This document shows, piece by piece, positions 9,103 through 18,210 of a stretch of 64,000 bases of DNA. The position numbers and the translations under genes were made by a program. Below the pieces are notes generated by a model. It ran no database searches and had not been told where the DNA came from. It saw only the letters and a program-made list of their open reading frames with translations. How positions within the stretch are numbered: the first letter of the stretch is position 1; every line of letters starts with the position of its first letter. This stretch comes from 40-80 sp964503665 (lineage in GTDB: Bacteria; Bacteroidota; Bacteroidia; Flavobacteriales_D; Crocinitomicaceae), in assembly GCA_964503665.1 (NCBI GenBank), contig CAZDAR010000001.1:123305-187304 (forward strand). The letters run 5' to 3'.

Positions 9103-9706
9103 AATCATTCCATATCCCAATCAAGTCTCTTTACGTGATAATGTAAAAAAAGCACCTGTTGCTGTAAAAGCATCTCCTCTAACGACACCATTTAAGAAAG
9201 AGGTACGCGTACTTTCTGCTCCTACAGGACAATTGAACTCTGAGTTTATTTCTATTGAAGAGCTAAAAATGAAAGCGTTACATGTCGCGCAGTCATCGGT
9301 TGAGGATATTTCCACTAAGCCGAGAGAGCCTTTTACATTCGATCAATTAAAAATGGCTTGGCGTTCATTCGCATATGAAATCAAAGAAGCGAAGAAGCTA
9401 GGTTCTGAAACGGTCTTCAGTATTATGACTAAAAAAGAGCCTAAATTAGAAGATAACACGGTTGTTTATTCAGTAGATAACGCTGTTATGCACGAACTCA
9501 TGATGAGTAATTTTGGAGAAGAACTCTTACATTCTTTACGAACAAAATTAAATAATTGGGGTGTAACTTTGGATGTGAAAATAGCCGATAATTCAGATGA
9601 TTTCCCCCAATTTTTGACAGGGAAAGACCGTTTTCAACAAATGGCCGAAAAGAATATTAATTTGATTACGCTCCTAAAAACGTTTAATTTAGATGTTGAA
9701 CTTTAA
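9080..9706 (+). CDS. dnaX: DnaX tau-specific C-terminal region, -1 frame
   Basis: This frame has no stop from the A-run to 9706 and gives about 208 residues. The first 60 are a flexible linker rich in K, P, A and V; the remainder is the compact C-terminal domain seen in Bacteroidetes tau subunits, with LKMAWRSFAYEIKE, a beta strand pair near VVYSVDNAVMHELM, and an amphipathic end. Joined at the A-run to the upstream frame, the composite is about 577 residues, near the usual length of Bacteroidetes tau. The region has no convincing start of its own. Tau contacts the polymerase alpha subunit and helicase, so the dnaX and dnaE genes of this window would act together. Confidence 0.75.
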   Translation, partial: KRLTDPVKIIPYPNQVSLRDNVKKAPVAVKASPLTTPFKKEVRVLSAPTGQLNSEFISIEELKMKALHVAQSSVEDISTKPREPFTFDQLKMAWRSFAYEIKEAKKLGSETVFSIMTKKEPKLEDNTVVYSVDNAVMHELMMSNFGEELLHSLRTKLNNWGVTLDVKIADNSDDFPQFLTGKDRFQQMAEKNINLITLLKTFNLDVEL

Positions 9707-9717
9707 AACTTTGCGTT

Positions 9718-10350
9718 ATGTTTAAAACTACTTTTATTCTACTATTTAGTACTATTTTAATTTTAGGCTGTAAAAAAGACAAAGATTTAAATTTCTCTAT
9801 TAATGGAACGGTGCTAGATGAATCTTTCGATAATGGCTTAGCGAACGCAACCGTTATTATTTTTGAAAAACCAGTTGCTAATTTTGATTTGAAAGAAATT
9901 GGTCGTGTTCAAACCGATAGTGATGGAAAGTATTCTTTGAAATTCCCTCGTAATCGTGTGGAAAGTTACGTAGTGAAGATTCAAAAAGACTTTTACTTTG
10001 ATAAATCATACACTGTTCTATTTAACGATTTAGACCCTAAGAAAAGTATTGAATACAATTTTGGAACAACTGCTTATAGTTGGGTGAAAATCCACTTAAA
10101 GAATGTCGATGAGGTGAATGCTTACGATGACTTTATCTATAAAAAGACGAAGGGGAAAGTGGATTGTGCAGATTGTTGTCCAGCGGAGGAATTGCATTTT
10201 TACGGAGCACTAGACACCACGTTTTATTGTGTTTCTGACGGAAATAAACCATTTGCTTACTATTTTGAATTGAGAAATACATCAAATCTAGGAGTGAAAG
10301 AGCAACATACTATTCCATTCGATACTATTACACTTACCACGACGTATTGA
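9718..10350 (+). CDS. Lipoprotein with carboxypeptidase regulatory-like domain
   Basis: A 210-residue predicted lipoprotein with a lipobox at residues 14-18 (LILGC). Residues about 27-105 look like a CarboxypepD_reg/CNA-B beta-sandwich: NFSINGTVLDE, then NATVIIFEKP and VQTDSDGKYSLKFP. The second half has the unusual run DCADCC (near residue 149) and a third Cys further on, a possible metal site or disulfide cluster. It begins 12 bp after the dnaX stop and may be read from the same transcript, though function seems unrelated. I do not recognise a named family. Confidence 0.7.
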   Translation: MFKTTFILLFSTILILGCKKDKDLNFSINGTVLDESFDNGLANATVIIFEKPVANFDLKEIGRVQTDSDGKYSLKFPRNRVESYVVKIQKDFYFDKSYTVLFNDLDPKKSIEYNFGTTAYSWVKIHLKNVDEVNAYDDFIYKKTKGKVDCADCCPAEELHFYGALDTTFYCVSDGNKPFAYYFELRNTSNLGVKEQHTIPFDTITLTTTY

Positions 10351-10410
10351 TTTATGCGTATTTTAAGAATTTAATAGTTGTTTATTCTTCTTAAGTCGAA
10401 TTATTACGGT

Positions 10411-10418
10411 TAACTTTG
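10411..10418 (+). promoter_or_regulatory. Promoter -7 element TAnnTTTG upstream of ribBA
   Basis: TAACTTTG matches the Bacteroidetes primary-sigma -7 consensus. Its position would give a short leader of roughly 15 bases before the ribBA start. I see no FMN riboswitch in this short leader. Confidence 0.5.
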
Positions 10419-10438
10419 TATTATAAACATTCCAAGAG

Positions 10439-11668
10439 ATGAAAGAGATCATTCTGAATACAATAGAAGAGGCAATAGAAGATATAAAAAAAGGGAAAGT
10501 AATCATTGTTGTGGACGATGAAGATCGTGAAAACGAAGGAGATTTCGTTGCAGCAGCAGAAATGGCAACACCTGAAATGATTAATTTCATGGCGACACAT
10601 GGTCGTGGATTAATTTGTGCACCTCTTACAGAAGAGCGATGTAATGAGTTAGAGCTTAATTTAATGGTTTCCAACAATACTGTATTGCATGAAACACAGT
10701 TTACTGTCTCTGTTGACTTACTTGGAGACGGCTGTACGACTGGAATATCTGTTCATGATAGAGCGAAAACAATCAAAGCTTTAGTAAATGATGAAACAAA
10801 GGCTACTGACTTGGGACGTCCAGGTCACATTTTTCCTTTAAGAGCTAAAAAAGGTGGGGTTTTACGTAGAACAGGGCATACGGAAGCATCTATTGATTTG
10901 GCCCGTTTAGCTGGATTGAAACCAGCTGGAATTTTAGTAGAGATCTTAAATGAAGATGGCACAATGGCCCGTTTGCCACAATTGGCCGAAGTGGCGAAAA
11001 AATATGATTTGAAGTTAGTTTCCATTGAGCAATTGATTAAATATCGAATGGAACACGACTCTCTGATTGAAGAAATTGTGAATGTTCAAATGCCAACAGA
11101 ACATGGTGATTTTCAATTGTATTCCTTTAAAGAGAAATTGACTGGTGAAGAACATTTGGCGCTTGTAAAAGGGGAATGGGAAAAAGATGAACCAGTATTA
11201 GTGCGCGTTCACTCTTCTTGTATTACAGGTGATATCTTTGGTTCTTGTCGTTGTGACTGTGGACCGCAATTACACCGTGCGATGGAGTTAGTGGAGAAAG
11301 AAGGCAAAGGCGTGATTGTTTATATGAATCAAGAAGGACGAGGAATTGGTTTGTTGAACAAATTAAAAGCTTACAAACTGCAAGAAGAAGGATTGGATAC
11401 CGTTGATGCAAATCTGAAACTAGGATTTAAATCAGACCAAAGAGATTATGGAATTGGTGCTCAAATATTGCATTATTTGAATGTCTCTAAAATGAAATTA
11501 ATGACGAATAATCCAACCAAACGGACTGGGTTAATTGGATATGGACTTGAAATAGTAGAAAATGTAGGTCTAGAAGTGATAGCGAATAAACACAACGAAA
11601 GTTATTTGCGCACTAAAAGAGATCGCATGGGACATTCGCTACATTTAGACCCGTCTGACAATGATTAA
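10439..11668 (+). CDS. ribBA: Bifunctional 3,4-dihydroxy-2-butanone-4-phosphate synthase / GTP cyclohydrolase II
   Basis: A 409-residue fusion that supplies both precursors of riboflavin. Residues 1-200 are DHBP synthase, with the acidic DDEDRENEGD loop and RRTGHTEASIDLARLAG. Residues about 205-405 are GTP cyclohydrolase II: zinc ligands C261, C272 and C274 in SCITGDIFGSCRCDCG, then MNQEGRGIGLLNKLKAY and the RDYGIGAQIL segment. All catalytic motifs of both halves are intact. The last 8 bases overlap the LolD-like ATPase gene, suggesting coupling to an unrelated transporter component. Confidence 0.95.
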   Translation: MKEIILNTIEEAIEDIKKGKVIIVVDDEDRENEGDFVAAAEMATPEMINFMATHGRGLICAPLTEERCNELELNLMVSNNTVLHETQFTVSVDLLGDGCTTGISVHDRAKTIKALVNDETKATDLGRPGHIFPLRAKKGGVLRRTGHTEASIDLARLAGLKPAGILVEILNEDGTMARLPQLAEVAKKYDLKLVSIEQLIKYRMEHDSLIEEIVNVQMPTEHGDFQLYSFKEKLTGEEHLALVKGEWEKDEPVLVRVHSSCITGDIFGSCRCDCGPQLHRAMELVEKEGKGVIVYMNQEGRGIGLLNKLKAYKLQEEGLDTVDANLKLGFKSDQRDYGIGAQILHYLNVSKMKLMTNNPTKRTGLIGYGLEIVENVGLEVIANKHNESYLRTKRDRMGHSLHLDPSDND

Positions 11669-12320
11669 AGTCGTTGATTTACATAAGTCGTATCAATCAC
11701 TGGAAGTTTTAAAAGGTGTTGATTTAACAATAAATAACAGTGAAATTCTATCCATTGTCGGTTCTTCTGGAGCTGGTAAAACAACCTTGTTACAAATTAT
11801 AGGAACATTAGAAACACCTTCGAAAGGAAAAGTGTTTTTTGATGAAACGGATGTTTTTCAGTTAAGTGAAAAAAAACTAGCGCAATTTAGAAATTCAGAA
11901 ATTGGATTTATCTTTCAGTTTCACCAACTTTTACCAGAATTTAATGCCCTAGAAAATGCTATTTTACCTGCTTTGATAAAAGGTGTTTCGATTGCTGAGG
12001 CGGAGAAAAAAGCAGAAGGACTTTTCAAAATCTTAAATATACAACACCGTAAGACACACTTTCCAAATGAACTTTCGGGTGGTGAACAACAACGTGTGGC
12101 CATTGCACGCGCATTGATCAATCAACCTAAATATGTGTTTGCAGACGAACCATCAGGTAATTTAGATTCTCAAAACGCACAAGAGTTACACCAATTATTT
12201 TTTGACTTGAGAGAGAAATTCGGAACTGCTTTTATCATCGTAACACATAACATGGAATTAGCCGATATGGCCGACCGAAAGCTAGTTATGAAAGACGGTA
12301 TATTGTTGAAAGATGATTGA
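11661..12320 (+). CDS. lolD: LolD-like ABC transporter ATP-binding protein
   Basis: A 219-residue ATPase with canonical motifs: Walker A GSSGAGKTT near residue 34, Q-loop IFQFHQLLPEF, signature LSGGEQQR, Walker B YVFADEP and SGNLD, and the H-loop VTHN. The F-x-F-H-x-L-L-P-E-F pattern is characteristic of LolD, the ATPase that with LolC/E releases lipoproteins from the inner membrane. No permease is adjacent, which is common for lolD in Bacteroidetes. It overlaps ribBA by 8 bp and the next gene by 8 bp. Confidence 0.85.
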   Translation: MIKVVDLHKSYQSLEVLKGVDLTINNSEILSIVGSSGAGKTTLLQIIGTLETPSKGKVFFDETDVFQLSEKKLAQFRNSEIGFIFQFHQLLPEFNALENAILPALIKGVSIAEAEKKAEGLFKILNIQHRKTHFPNELSGGEQQRVAIARALINQPKYVFADEPSGNLDSQNAQELHQLFFDLREKFGTAFIIVTHNMELADMADRKLVMKDGILLKDD

Positions 12321-13074
12321 CCGAAAAGAGCTCAAAACTTTTCTAGATGAGAAGTACGTGCAATATCATACACCTAATTTTATAAAAGACGATCCGATTC
12401 AACTTCCTCACTTGTTTAGAAATAAAGAGGATATTGAAATTGTTGGATTTATCGTTGCTACTATCGCTTGGGGAAATCGTAAATCGATTATCAAAAGTGG
12501 TGAAAAATTAATTCAAATTCTTCAAGAGAATCCTTATGAATTTGTAATGAATTATGAAGGACAACCTTTGCAATTTGTCCATAGGACATTCAATAGCAAT
12601 GATTTATCCTATTTTCTATTATCGCTAAAAAATATCTACACAAAATACGGAAGCTTAGAAAGTGCTTTTGCATTGAAAGCTGGCGAAGAAGGAATTAAAG
12701 CACGTATTATCAATTTTAGAACTATATTTTTAGAACTACTACATGAAAGCCGAGTCGAAAAACATCTTTCAAACCCTGATAAAAACTCGTCTGCGAAACG
12801 ATTGAACATGTTTTTGCGTTGGATGGTTAGAGATAGTGGGCGAGAAGTGGACTTTGGACTTTGGAAAAGTATCTCCACAAGTGAGTTGCATCTTCCCTTA
12901 GACGTTCATACAGGTAATATTGGTAGAAAACTGGGTATCCTTACACGAACACAAAATGATTGGAAAGCAGTGGCTGAAATTCAGTCTGTTTTAGTAGAGT
13001 TTGATCCGATTGATCCGGTAAAATATGACTTTGCTTTATTTGGATTAGGCGTGTATCAAGAATTAGAAGACTGA
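12313..13074 (+). CDS. TIGR02757 family protein (DUF2400)
   Basis: A 253-residue member of the TIGR02757/DUF2400 family, common in Bacteroidetes and epsilonproteobacteria and of unknown role. Recognisable segments are FIVATIAWGNRKSIIKSG, FLRWMVRDSGREVDFGLW and the C-terminal LPLDVHTGNIGRKLG. The helix-rich fold with the LDVHTGN stretch has a distant look of HhH-GPD DNA glycosylases, which is only an impression. The gene overlaps the upstream lolD by 8 bp and its 3' end overlaps the converging tatA gene by 19 bp. Confidence 0.85.
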   Translation: MIDRKELKTFLDEKYVQYHTPNFIKDDPIQLPHLFRNKEDIEIVGFIVATIAWGNRKSIIKSGEKLIQILQENPYEFVMNYEGQPLQFVHRTFNSNDLSYFLLSLKNIYTKYGSLESAFALKAGEEGIKARIINFRTIFLELLHESRVEKHLSNPDKNSSAKRLNMFLRWMVRDSGREVDFGLWKSISTSELHLPLDVHTGNIGRKLGILTRTQNDWKAVAEIQSVLVEFDPIDPVKYDFALFGLGVYQELED

Positions 13075-13496
13075 TTTTCTTTTTCCACATCAACAATAGG
13101 ATTCGTTTCTCCTACTTCTAAGGTACTATTCTCTGCTAAATCTCCAGTTGATGCTTCTACTTTTGGTTCTTCCGTAGGGATTTTTTTATCGTAAGAAATT
13201 GAATTCAACGCCGAATCGACTTCATTAATCTCTCTTTTAAGAGGTGCCATAATTTCATCCTCGAGTTTATCTTCACCACCTTTGAAAATACCATCTAAGT
13301 TCAAATCTTTTTTTATTTCGTTTCCTGATTTTGATATCTCCGATTTTAAATCATCAGAAGCTTGCTTTATTTGGTAAATGGTTTTTCCAAAAGACTTTGC
13401 AATGCCAGGTATACTTTTAGGTCCAAAAAAGATAAGAATAAATAATATAATTAATAAAACTTCAGAACCCCCTATGTCATTTAAAAAAAGAAGCAT
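13056..13496 (-). CDS. tatA: Sec-independent translocase subunit TatA/E
   Basis: A 146-residue protein with a single N-terminal transmembrane helix (about residues 9-24, EVLLIILFILIFFGPKSIP), the FGP hinge, and an amphipathic helix (GIAKSFGKTIYQIKQA). The C-terminus is a long acidic, low-complexity tail. TatA oligomers form the pore of the twin-arginine pathway that exports folded proteins. No tatC is in the window. It converges on the TIGR02757 gene with a 19-bp overlap. Confidence 0.88.
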   Translation of the reverse strand: MLLFLNDIGGSEVLLIILFILIFFGPKSIPGIAKSFGKTIYQIKQASDDLKSEISKSGNEIKKDLNLDGIFKGGEDKLEDEIMAPLKREINEVDSALNSISYDKKIPTEEPKVEASTGDLAENSTLEVGETNPIVDVEKENQSSNS

Positions 13497-13590
13497 TAAA
13501 TCAAATTTTGATAAACAAATTTACTAAAAATGTAATGAGAAAAATAGATGAACACTAATTTAACCTTAATATATTGGATTAATGTTTGAA

Positions 13591-15816
13591 TTAGGAACTT
13601 TTTACTTTATAATCAAGCTCTAATACTTTCATCCGCTCTTTTTCTCCAACAATCCAAACGATATCACCTTTTTCAAGTATAACATCGGATTGTGGATTCA
13701 AGATACGTTCACCGTCGTGCTCAATACCAACAATTAGTCCACCTGTCAACTCTTTAATTTTAGACTCCTTGATGGATTTATGGCAAAAATCTTCTTTGAC
13801 TAATTCGATGTTTTTAAGAACGAATTTTGGGTTTTTAAAGCTAACTGTTTCAATCATTGAGTCATTCATGAATTTTACAAAACCTTCTATTTGTTCATCC
13901 GATCCAATGATGAATAAAATGTCGTTTGGAAAAATTACTTGAGTTCGATTTGGAATATAAATACTTATGTCTCCCCGCTTGATGACCGCAACATTGATTC
14001 CGAATTTCTCTCTTAAGCTAAGTTCATCTAAACTTATACCCGTAATACTTGATTCCTGCGGAACAATTACTTTGGTCATGTGTCCATCCCAAGGTGTTAA
14101 ATAGCTTTTACGTTCTTTTGCATGTGTGTTTTCTCGGCTATTGTAATTTTCGATAAAACGATTTTCAAATTTCCGATACCGTTTTTGAATCTTCCGTGGG
14201 AAAATTAAACTGATTAAGATGACAATGGTAAATGCTAAAACAGCATATTTGAAGCTAAAGAATGTATTTAGATACATTCCTAAAAGTAATAGTGCAAGGG
14301 CTATTCTGAAAATGAAAATGATTGTAACTTGTGTTCTTAATTTCCTGTCTTTTCTAAGTTCTTCGATAATACCAGTGTTAATTCTGTGAAAAGCTAATGA
14401 CCAAATAAAAGGTAATAATAATAATAGGGTAGCAACGGTTAGGAGTAAACCACCATGTTTAATTAATTCATCTGCTTGTGCTAAAAATGAAAATGATATT
14501 AGATTGATAGCTATAATAACAACACTCATTAAGACTACGTGAATCACGTTGTTTCTGACGCATATTTGCCATGCACTTTTTGATTTTACTTCTAGCATGT
14601 TGGATGAATAATTTTCCAAGAATGTTTTTACTTTTCTTGGAAGTATTCTTTCGATTAGAGTAACCATTTTTTCTGTTTCCTTCATTAAGTAAGGCGTTAA
14701 GAAAATGGTAATGGTGGAAACGGCTACTATAATTGGATAAAGAAAATCACTAATCACCCCCAGAGACATACCTAAGGTTGCTATAATGAAACTAAACTCA
14801 CCAATGGGAGTGTGACTCATCCCTGTTTGAACAGATTGATTCAAAGGCTGACCAGCGATGAGTGCACCTGTTGTGGTGAAAATAACCTTACCAATAATCG
14901 CAACAACAGTTATTAAGACGACAGGAAAGAAATACTCTATTAATGCACTTGGGTTAATCATCATTCCAACGGAGACAAAGAATATGGCGCCAAAAAGATT
15001 CTTGACAGGTTCTATTAATTTTTCGATACGCTCTGAAAAGATGGTACCTGCAATGATGGAACCCATAACAAAAGCACCTAAGGCAGATGAAAATCCTGCT
15101 TTCGCTCCCAGAACAACCATTAATAGACAAAGTCCCAAAGATACGATTAGTAACATTTCATCGTTCAAGTGTTTCTTTACTTTTTTCAACATACTAGGAA
15201 TTACGAAAATTCCTACCAAGAACCAGATGATTAGGAAGAATGACAATTTTAAAAACGTAAAAAACAATTCCATTCCTGAAAATTGTTTACTGACAGCGAT
15301 TGTTGTCAATAAGACCATTAATAAAATAGCCACAATATCCTCAATGATAAGTGCGCCGAAGACAAGAGAAACGAATTTTTTTCCTTTTAAATTCAGTTCT
15401 TCTAGTGATTTGATAATGATCGTAGTAGATGACATCGACAACATAGCCCCCAAAAAGATACTATCAATGGTTGTCCAATTGAGTAATAGTCCAGTGGAGT
15501 AACCTGCAATAAGCATGAATACTGCTTGAAAAACACCTGTGATAAAGGCACTTCCTCCAACTTCCATTAGCTTTTTAAAACTAAATTCTAGTCCCAAACT
15601 AAAAAGTAAGAAGATGACACCTATCTCTGCCCAAACTTCAATACTGTGTGCATCTTTAACAGTTGGTAAATAGTTAAAATAAGGACCTGCTAAATAACCA
15701 GCAATGATATAACCGAGCACGAGCGGTTGCTTCAGCATTTTAAATAACACGACTGAAACGGCAGCTGTAATAAGAATTAGACCTAAATCATTTATGAGTG
15801 GTGGTAATATTTCCAT
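13591..15816 (-). CDS. CPA2 family cation:proton antiporter with C-terminal RCK_C regulatory domains
   Basis: A 741-residue inner membrane antiporter. The first ~390 residues contain about 12 helices with CPA2 (Kef/GerN) signatures such as LGYIIAGYLAGP, IGVIFLLFSLGLEFSF and MLSMSSTTIIIKSLEEL. A second membrane region at about 430-540 carries further helices. The last 160 residues have two RCK_C (TrkA_C) domains: the first around IPNRTQVIFPNDILFIIG, the second around LEKGDIVWIVGEKERMKV. No NAD-binding RCK_N is evident. It probably exchanges K+ or Na+ for H+ in response to a small ligand. The LexA-like regulator gene lies 64 bp upstream on the same strand. Confidence 0.9.
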   Translation of the reverse strand: MEILPPLINDLGLILITAAVSVVLFKMLKQPLVLGYIIAGYLAGPYFNYLPTVKDAHSIEVWAEIGVIFLLFSLGLEFSFKKLMEVGGSAFITGVFQAVFMLIAGYSTGLLLNWTTIDSIFLGAMLSMSSTTIIIKSLEELNLKGKKFVSLVFGALIIEDIVAILLMVLLTTIAVSKQFSGMELFFTFLKLSFFLIIWFLVGIFVIPSMLKKVKKHLNDEMLLIVSLGLCLLMVVLGAKAGFSSALGAFVMGSIIAGTIFSERIEKLIEPVKNLFGAIFFVSVGMMINPSALIEYFFPVVLITVVAIIGKVIFTTTGALIAGQPLNQSVQTGMSHTPIGEFSFIIATLGMSLGVISDFLYPIIVAVSTITIFLTPYLMKETEKMVTLIERILPRKVKTFLENYSSNMLEVKSKSAWQICVRNNVIHVVLMSVVIIAINLISFSFLAQADELIKHGGLLLTVATLLLLLPFIWSLAFHRINTGIIEELRKDRKLRTQVTIIFIFRIALALLLLGMYLNTFFSFKYAVLAFTIVILISLIFPRKIQKRYRKFENRFIENYNSRENTHAKERKSYLTPWDGHMTKVIVPQESSITGISLDELSLREKFGINVAVIKRGDISIYIPNRTQVIFPNDILFIIGSDEQIEGFVKFMNDSMIETVSFKNPKFVLKNIELVKEDFCHKSIKESKIKELTGGLIVGIEHDGERILNPQSDVILEKGDIVWIVGEKERMKVLELDYKVKSS

Positions 15817-15880
15817 TCTTTACTTAGCGAAGTTTTTAAATGCGATAAAATTAGAACTAATAATTAATTATAGCTAATAT

Positions 15881-16693
15881 TTAGCCGTTGGAATTATCTT
15901 TCATAATTAATTTCAATTCACTTATATCCTTTTTGATCGATAGGATTGAAGATTTAAGTGAATTGTCGTCTAATTTGACATTGGGTAAGTCAGGTGAAAT
16001 ATAATTGACAAATTTCCACATTTCAATAACATCATTGACGTGAACGAAGTAAGGATCGTACAATGTATTGGTCGAAACCAATTGAAAAGACTGTTTTTCA
16101 TCCAGGAAATTATTGACAATTTTGAACACAATTCCATCTTCTTTGGTTACAATAATGCATGGAGTCCCACTTTTGATGAGGCGCCAATTCTGAATAAATT
16201 CACCCACTACAAAAGATCCTTGCGTCACTGGAGGCATAGAGTCACCTTCGATTGGAAAAGAACGATATTTTTTTTCCTTGGATAAAAAAGGTAATGAAAA
16301 AGTAGGTAGGATTTTTAAATATTCTGGATCGGCGTAGCCACTAGCGTAACCTGCTCTTGCTTTTTGAGGAATCAACTCAATCAACTCATTGTTATCAGCA
16401 TCTACCGTTTGGGTGAGAATACGCAGCTTTTTTCCTTCGATATCTAAGTTTTGCGAACTCATGAATTGACGCCAATCATGTTCGTTAAACAAGGAGAAAT
16501 CGGTTTTTAAAAAAGCATCACATGTAATTTTGTAATACTGACATATTTGAAGCATCGTTTCTAAGTTTGGATCTGCTACTCCATTTTCGTAACCACTGTA
16601 ACTTGAACGTGTTAAGCCTAAGATATTAGCAAGTTCTTCTTGAGACTTGCTAATTGATTTTCGTAAAAACTTTAGATTACTTCCGATATACAT
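15881..16693 (-). CDS. XRE-family HTH regulator with LexA-like S24 peptidase domain
   Basis: A 270-residue protein from the ATG at 16693; the frame also extends to a TTG at 16732 but the family start is MYIGSNLKFLRK. Residues 4-60 are a Cro/C1-type HTH (SQEELANILGLTRSSYSGYE). Residues about 140-230 are an S24 fold with catalytic-type Ser152 in EGDSMPP and Lys191 in VFKIV, 39 residues apart, as in LexA/CI. An Ala114-Gly115 pair, 38 residues before the Ser, is a plausible self-cleavage site. Such regulators are often SOS- or stress-inactivated repressors. Targets are unknown; the adjacent genes on the same strand are YihY (upstream) and the antiporter (downstream). Confidence 0.85.
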   Translation of the reverse strand: MYIGSNLKFLRKSISKSQEELANILGLTRSSYSGYENGVADPNLETMLQICQYYKITCDAFLKTDFSLFNEHDWRQFMSSQNLDIEGKKLRILTQTVDADNNELIELIPQKARAGYASGYADPEYLKILPTFSLPFLSKEKKYRSFPIEGDSMPPVTQGSFVVGEFIQNWRLIKSGTPCIIVTKEDGIVFKIVNNFLDEKQSFQLVSTNTLYDPYFVHVNDVIEMWKFVNYISPDLPNVKLDDNSLKSSILSIKKDISELKLIMKDNSNG

Positions 16694-16732
16694 GATTATT
16701 TTTTTATCAATGATTGACGTAAAAGTAATCAA

Positions 16733-17659
16733 TTATTTTAAATTCTCCAAACGTTGGTACTTCGAAACGATAGGTTGCCCTGTTAATTCTCCATAAGCAG
16801 CTGAAATACTGGCTCCTATGAAAATAGCTTGAGAGCCATAATAAACAAAACCTAATAATATAAGAATAACACTTAGTACATTTCCAGATTTAGCAAAATA
16901 GGCTACTTCCATATAATATTGTATAAGAAATTGGCCTAATTGAAGTAGTAATGAGGCATAGAAAGCACCTATAAATGCAACTCTAAACTTTACAATTGCA
17001 TCGTTTAAAAAACGATATACAAATGTCAAGAAAATTGACATAGCCATGATGGATAGTGCATGTTGTGTTAATGTAAACCAAAATGTAGACATTAAGATAT
17101 GATCTTCCATCAATACTTTTCCAAAAGAACTAAATAAGATTTGAATGAAATAGGTGAAAACAAGTAAAATTCCCATTACTGCTAACAAAGCAAAGGATAC
17201 CAACCGTGAAAGAAGGTTGACTATAAATCTCTTTTTGTTCGATTCAAAATGAGGGTTAATTCCGTAGAAATGATTGATACTCACTTTTAAAGAAATAAAT
17301 ATAGCGGAGCATGAAAAGAGTAGGACAATCACTCCAATATATTGTAAGAAGACATTATCGCCACCTAACTTGATGGATTCTAGAAAAGATAAAACACCAC
17401 TAAAGTCATCAATTCCAAAATAATCTGTTAGAAATTTATTGATAAAAATGGTTACAAACTCCCTTCCAACAAAAGAGCCAATCACATTTATTGAAATATA
17501 AAGTATTGGTATTAAAGTAAAAATTAGATAAAAAGAAAGAGCTGCACCGTGAAATAATCCCATATCCAAGTCGAAGCGAGAGAAAATTCCTTTCACAACT
17601 TGCTTTTTTTCTTTAAATGATAAATCTCTAAAGCGCTTTCGTTTGTCGGCGTTTGTCAT
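16733..17659 (-). CDS. YihY/virulence factor BrkB family membrane protein
   Basis: A 308-residue inner membrane protein with six predicted helices. The family pattern is visible in GAALSFYLIFTLIPILYI (helix 1), VSINHFYGINPHFESNKKRF (the central polar loop) and LGFVYYGSQAIFIGASISAAY near the end. YihY proteins were once called ribonuclease BN by mistake, and their biochemical role is not settled. It lies between the Mpo1-like gene (46 bp upstream) and the LexA-like regulator (39 bp downstream) on one strand. Confidence 0.9.
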   Translation of the reverse strand: MTNADKRKRFRDLSFKEKKQVVKGIFSRFDLDMGLFHGAALSFYLIFTLIPILYISINVIGSFVGREFVTIFINKFLTDYFGIDDFSGVLSFLESIKLGGDNVFLQYIGVIVLLFSCSAIFISLKVSINHFYGINPHFESNKKRFIVNLLSRLVSFALLAVMGILLVFTYFIQILFSSFGKVLMEDHILMSTFWFTLTQHALSIMAMSIFLTFVYRFLNDAIVKFRVAFIGAFYASLLLQLGQFLIQYYMEVAYFAKSGNVLSVILILLGFVYYGSQAIFIGASISAAYGELTGQPIVSKYQRLENLK

Positions 17660-17705
17660 GTGGCAAAATTAATGGCTTGATTCAAATAACGAGGTACAAG
17701 ACAAA

Positions 17706-18185
17706 TTATTTTTTTAAATCAACTGTTTTAAAAATGAAATTCATTAACCATGCAGGGCCAATAAGTAGAAATTGGATGTCTTTTAAGAATGAAGGTTTCT
17801 TTCCTTCTATTCCATGGCCGACAAATTGACCAATCCATGCTATTACAAAAACAGCTATCGAAATCCAGAGTAATCCAGATGTTCCAAAAGATTGATAAAG
17901 GTATTCATTTCCGAAGGATACGATAAGCGCCCAAATGATGAATCCGAAAAATAAAGATGTCGATAAAACGAAATAGTAAATCAACACGATTGCTAGGATA
18001 ATGTATGACCAATTAAAGTAAGGGGATATTACTTCCATACTAGAAAAAGTGGGGATAGTACGAATCATTCCAAAAATTGAAAAGAAGATAAGAGGAACAC
18101 ATATCCAATGAATGCTCTTGTTCTTTGGATTTTGATGACTTTCTGCATATTCTTTTAAAAGCCGTTCAATTTTCTGATTTTTCAT
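17706..18185 (-). CDS. Mpo1-like (DUF962) membrane protein
   Basis: A 159-residue protein with about four helices. The N-terminal EYAESHQNPKNKSIHWICVP holds the H-x-N-x-x-N-x-x-I-H pattern of the DUF962/Mpo1 family, with a further His in IGQFVGHGIEGKKPS. Yeast Mpo1 is an Fe-dependent dioxygenase of 2-hydroxy fatty acids in sphingolipid breakdown; the motif histidines are conserved here. This fits a bacterium that also encodes a serine palmitoyltransferase-like enzyme (42318-43586), although a link is only inference. It follows dnaE by 25 bp on the same strand. Confidence 0.85.
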   Translation of the reverse strand: MKNQKIERLLKEYAESHQNPKNKSIHWICVPLIFFSIFGMIRTIPTFSSMEVISPYFNWSYIILAIVLIYYFVLSTSLFFGFIIWALIVSFGNEYLYQSFGTSGLLWISIAVFVIAWIGQFVGHGIEGKKPSFLKDIQFLLIGPAWLMNFIFKTVDLKK

Positions 18186-18210
18186 AGCTTTAAATTATGT
18201 TTAATTAATC

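Noticed and set aside
14858..15502. Long + strand open frame of 214 codons inside the antiporter gene
   Set aside because: It is antisense to strongly recognisable transmembrane coding sequence and has no family features.
16694..16732. TTG start extending the HTH-S24 regulator by 13 residues
   Set aside because: The family start is at the ATG 16693; the extension abuts the upstream gene and has no match.
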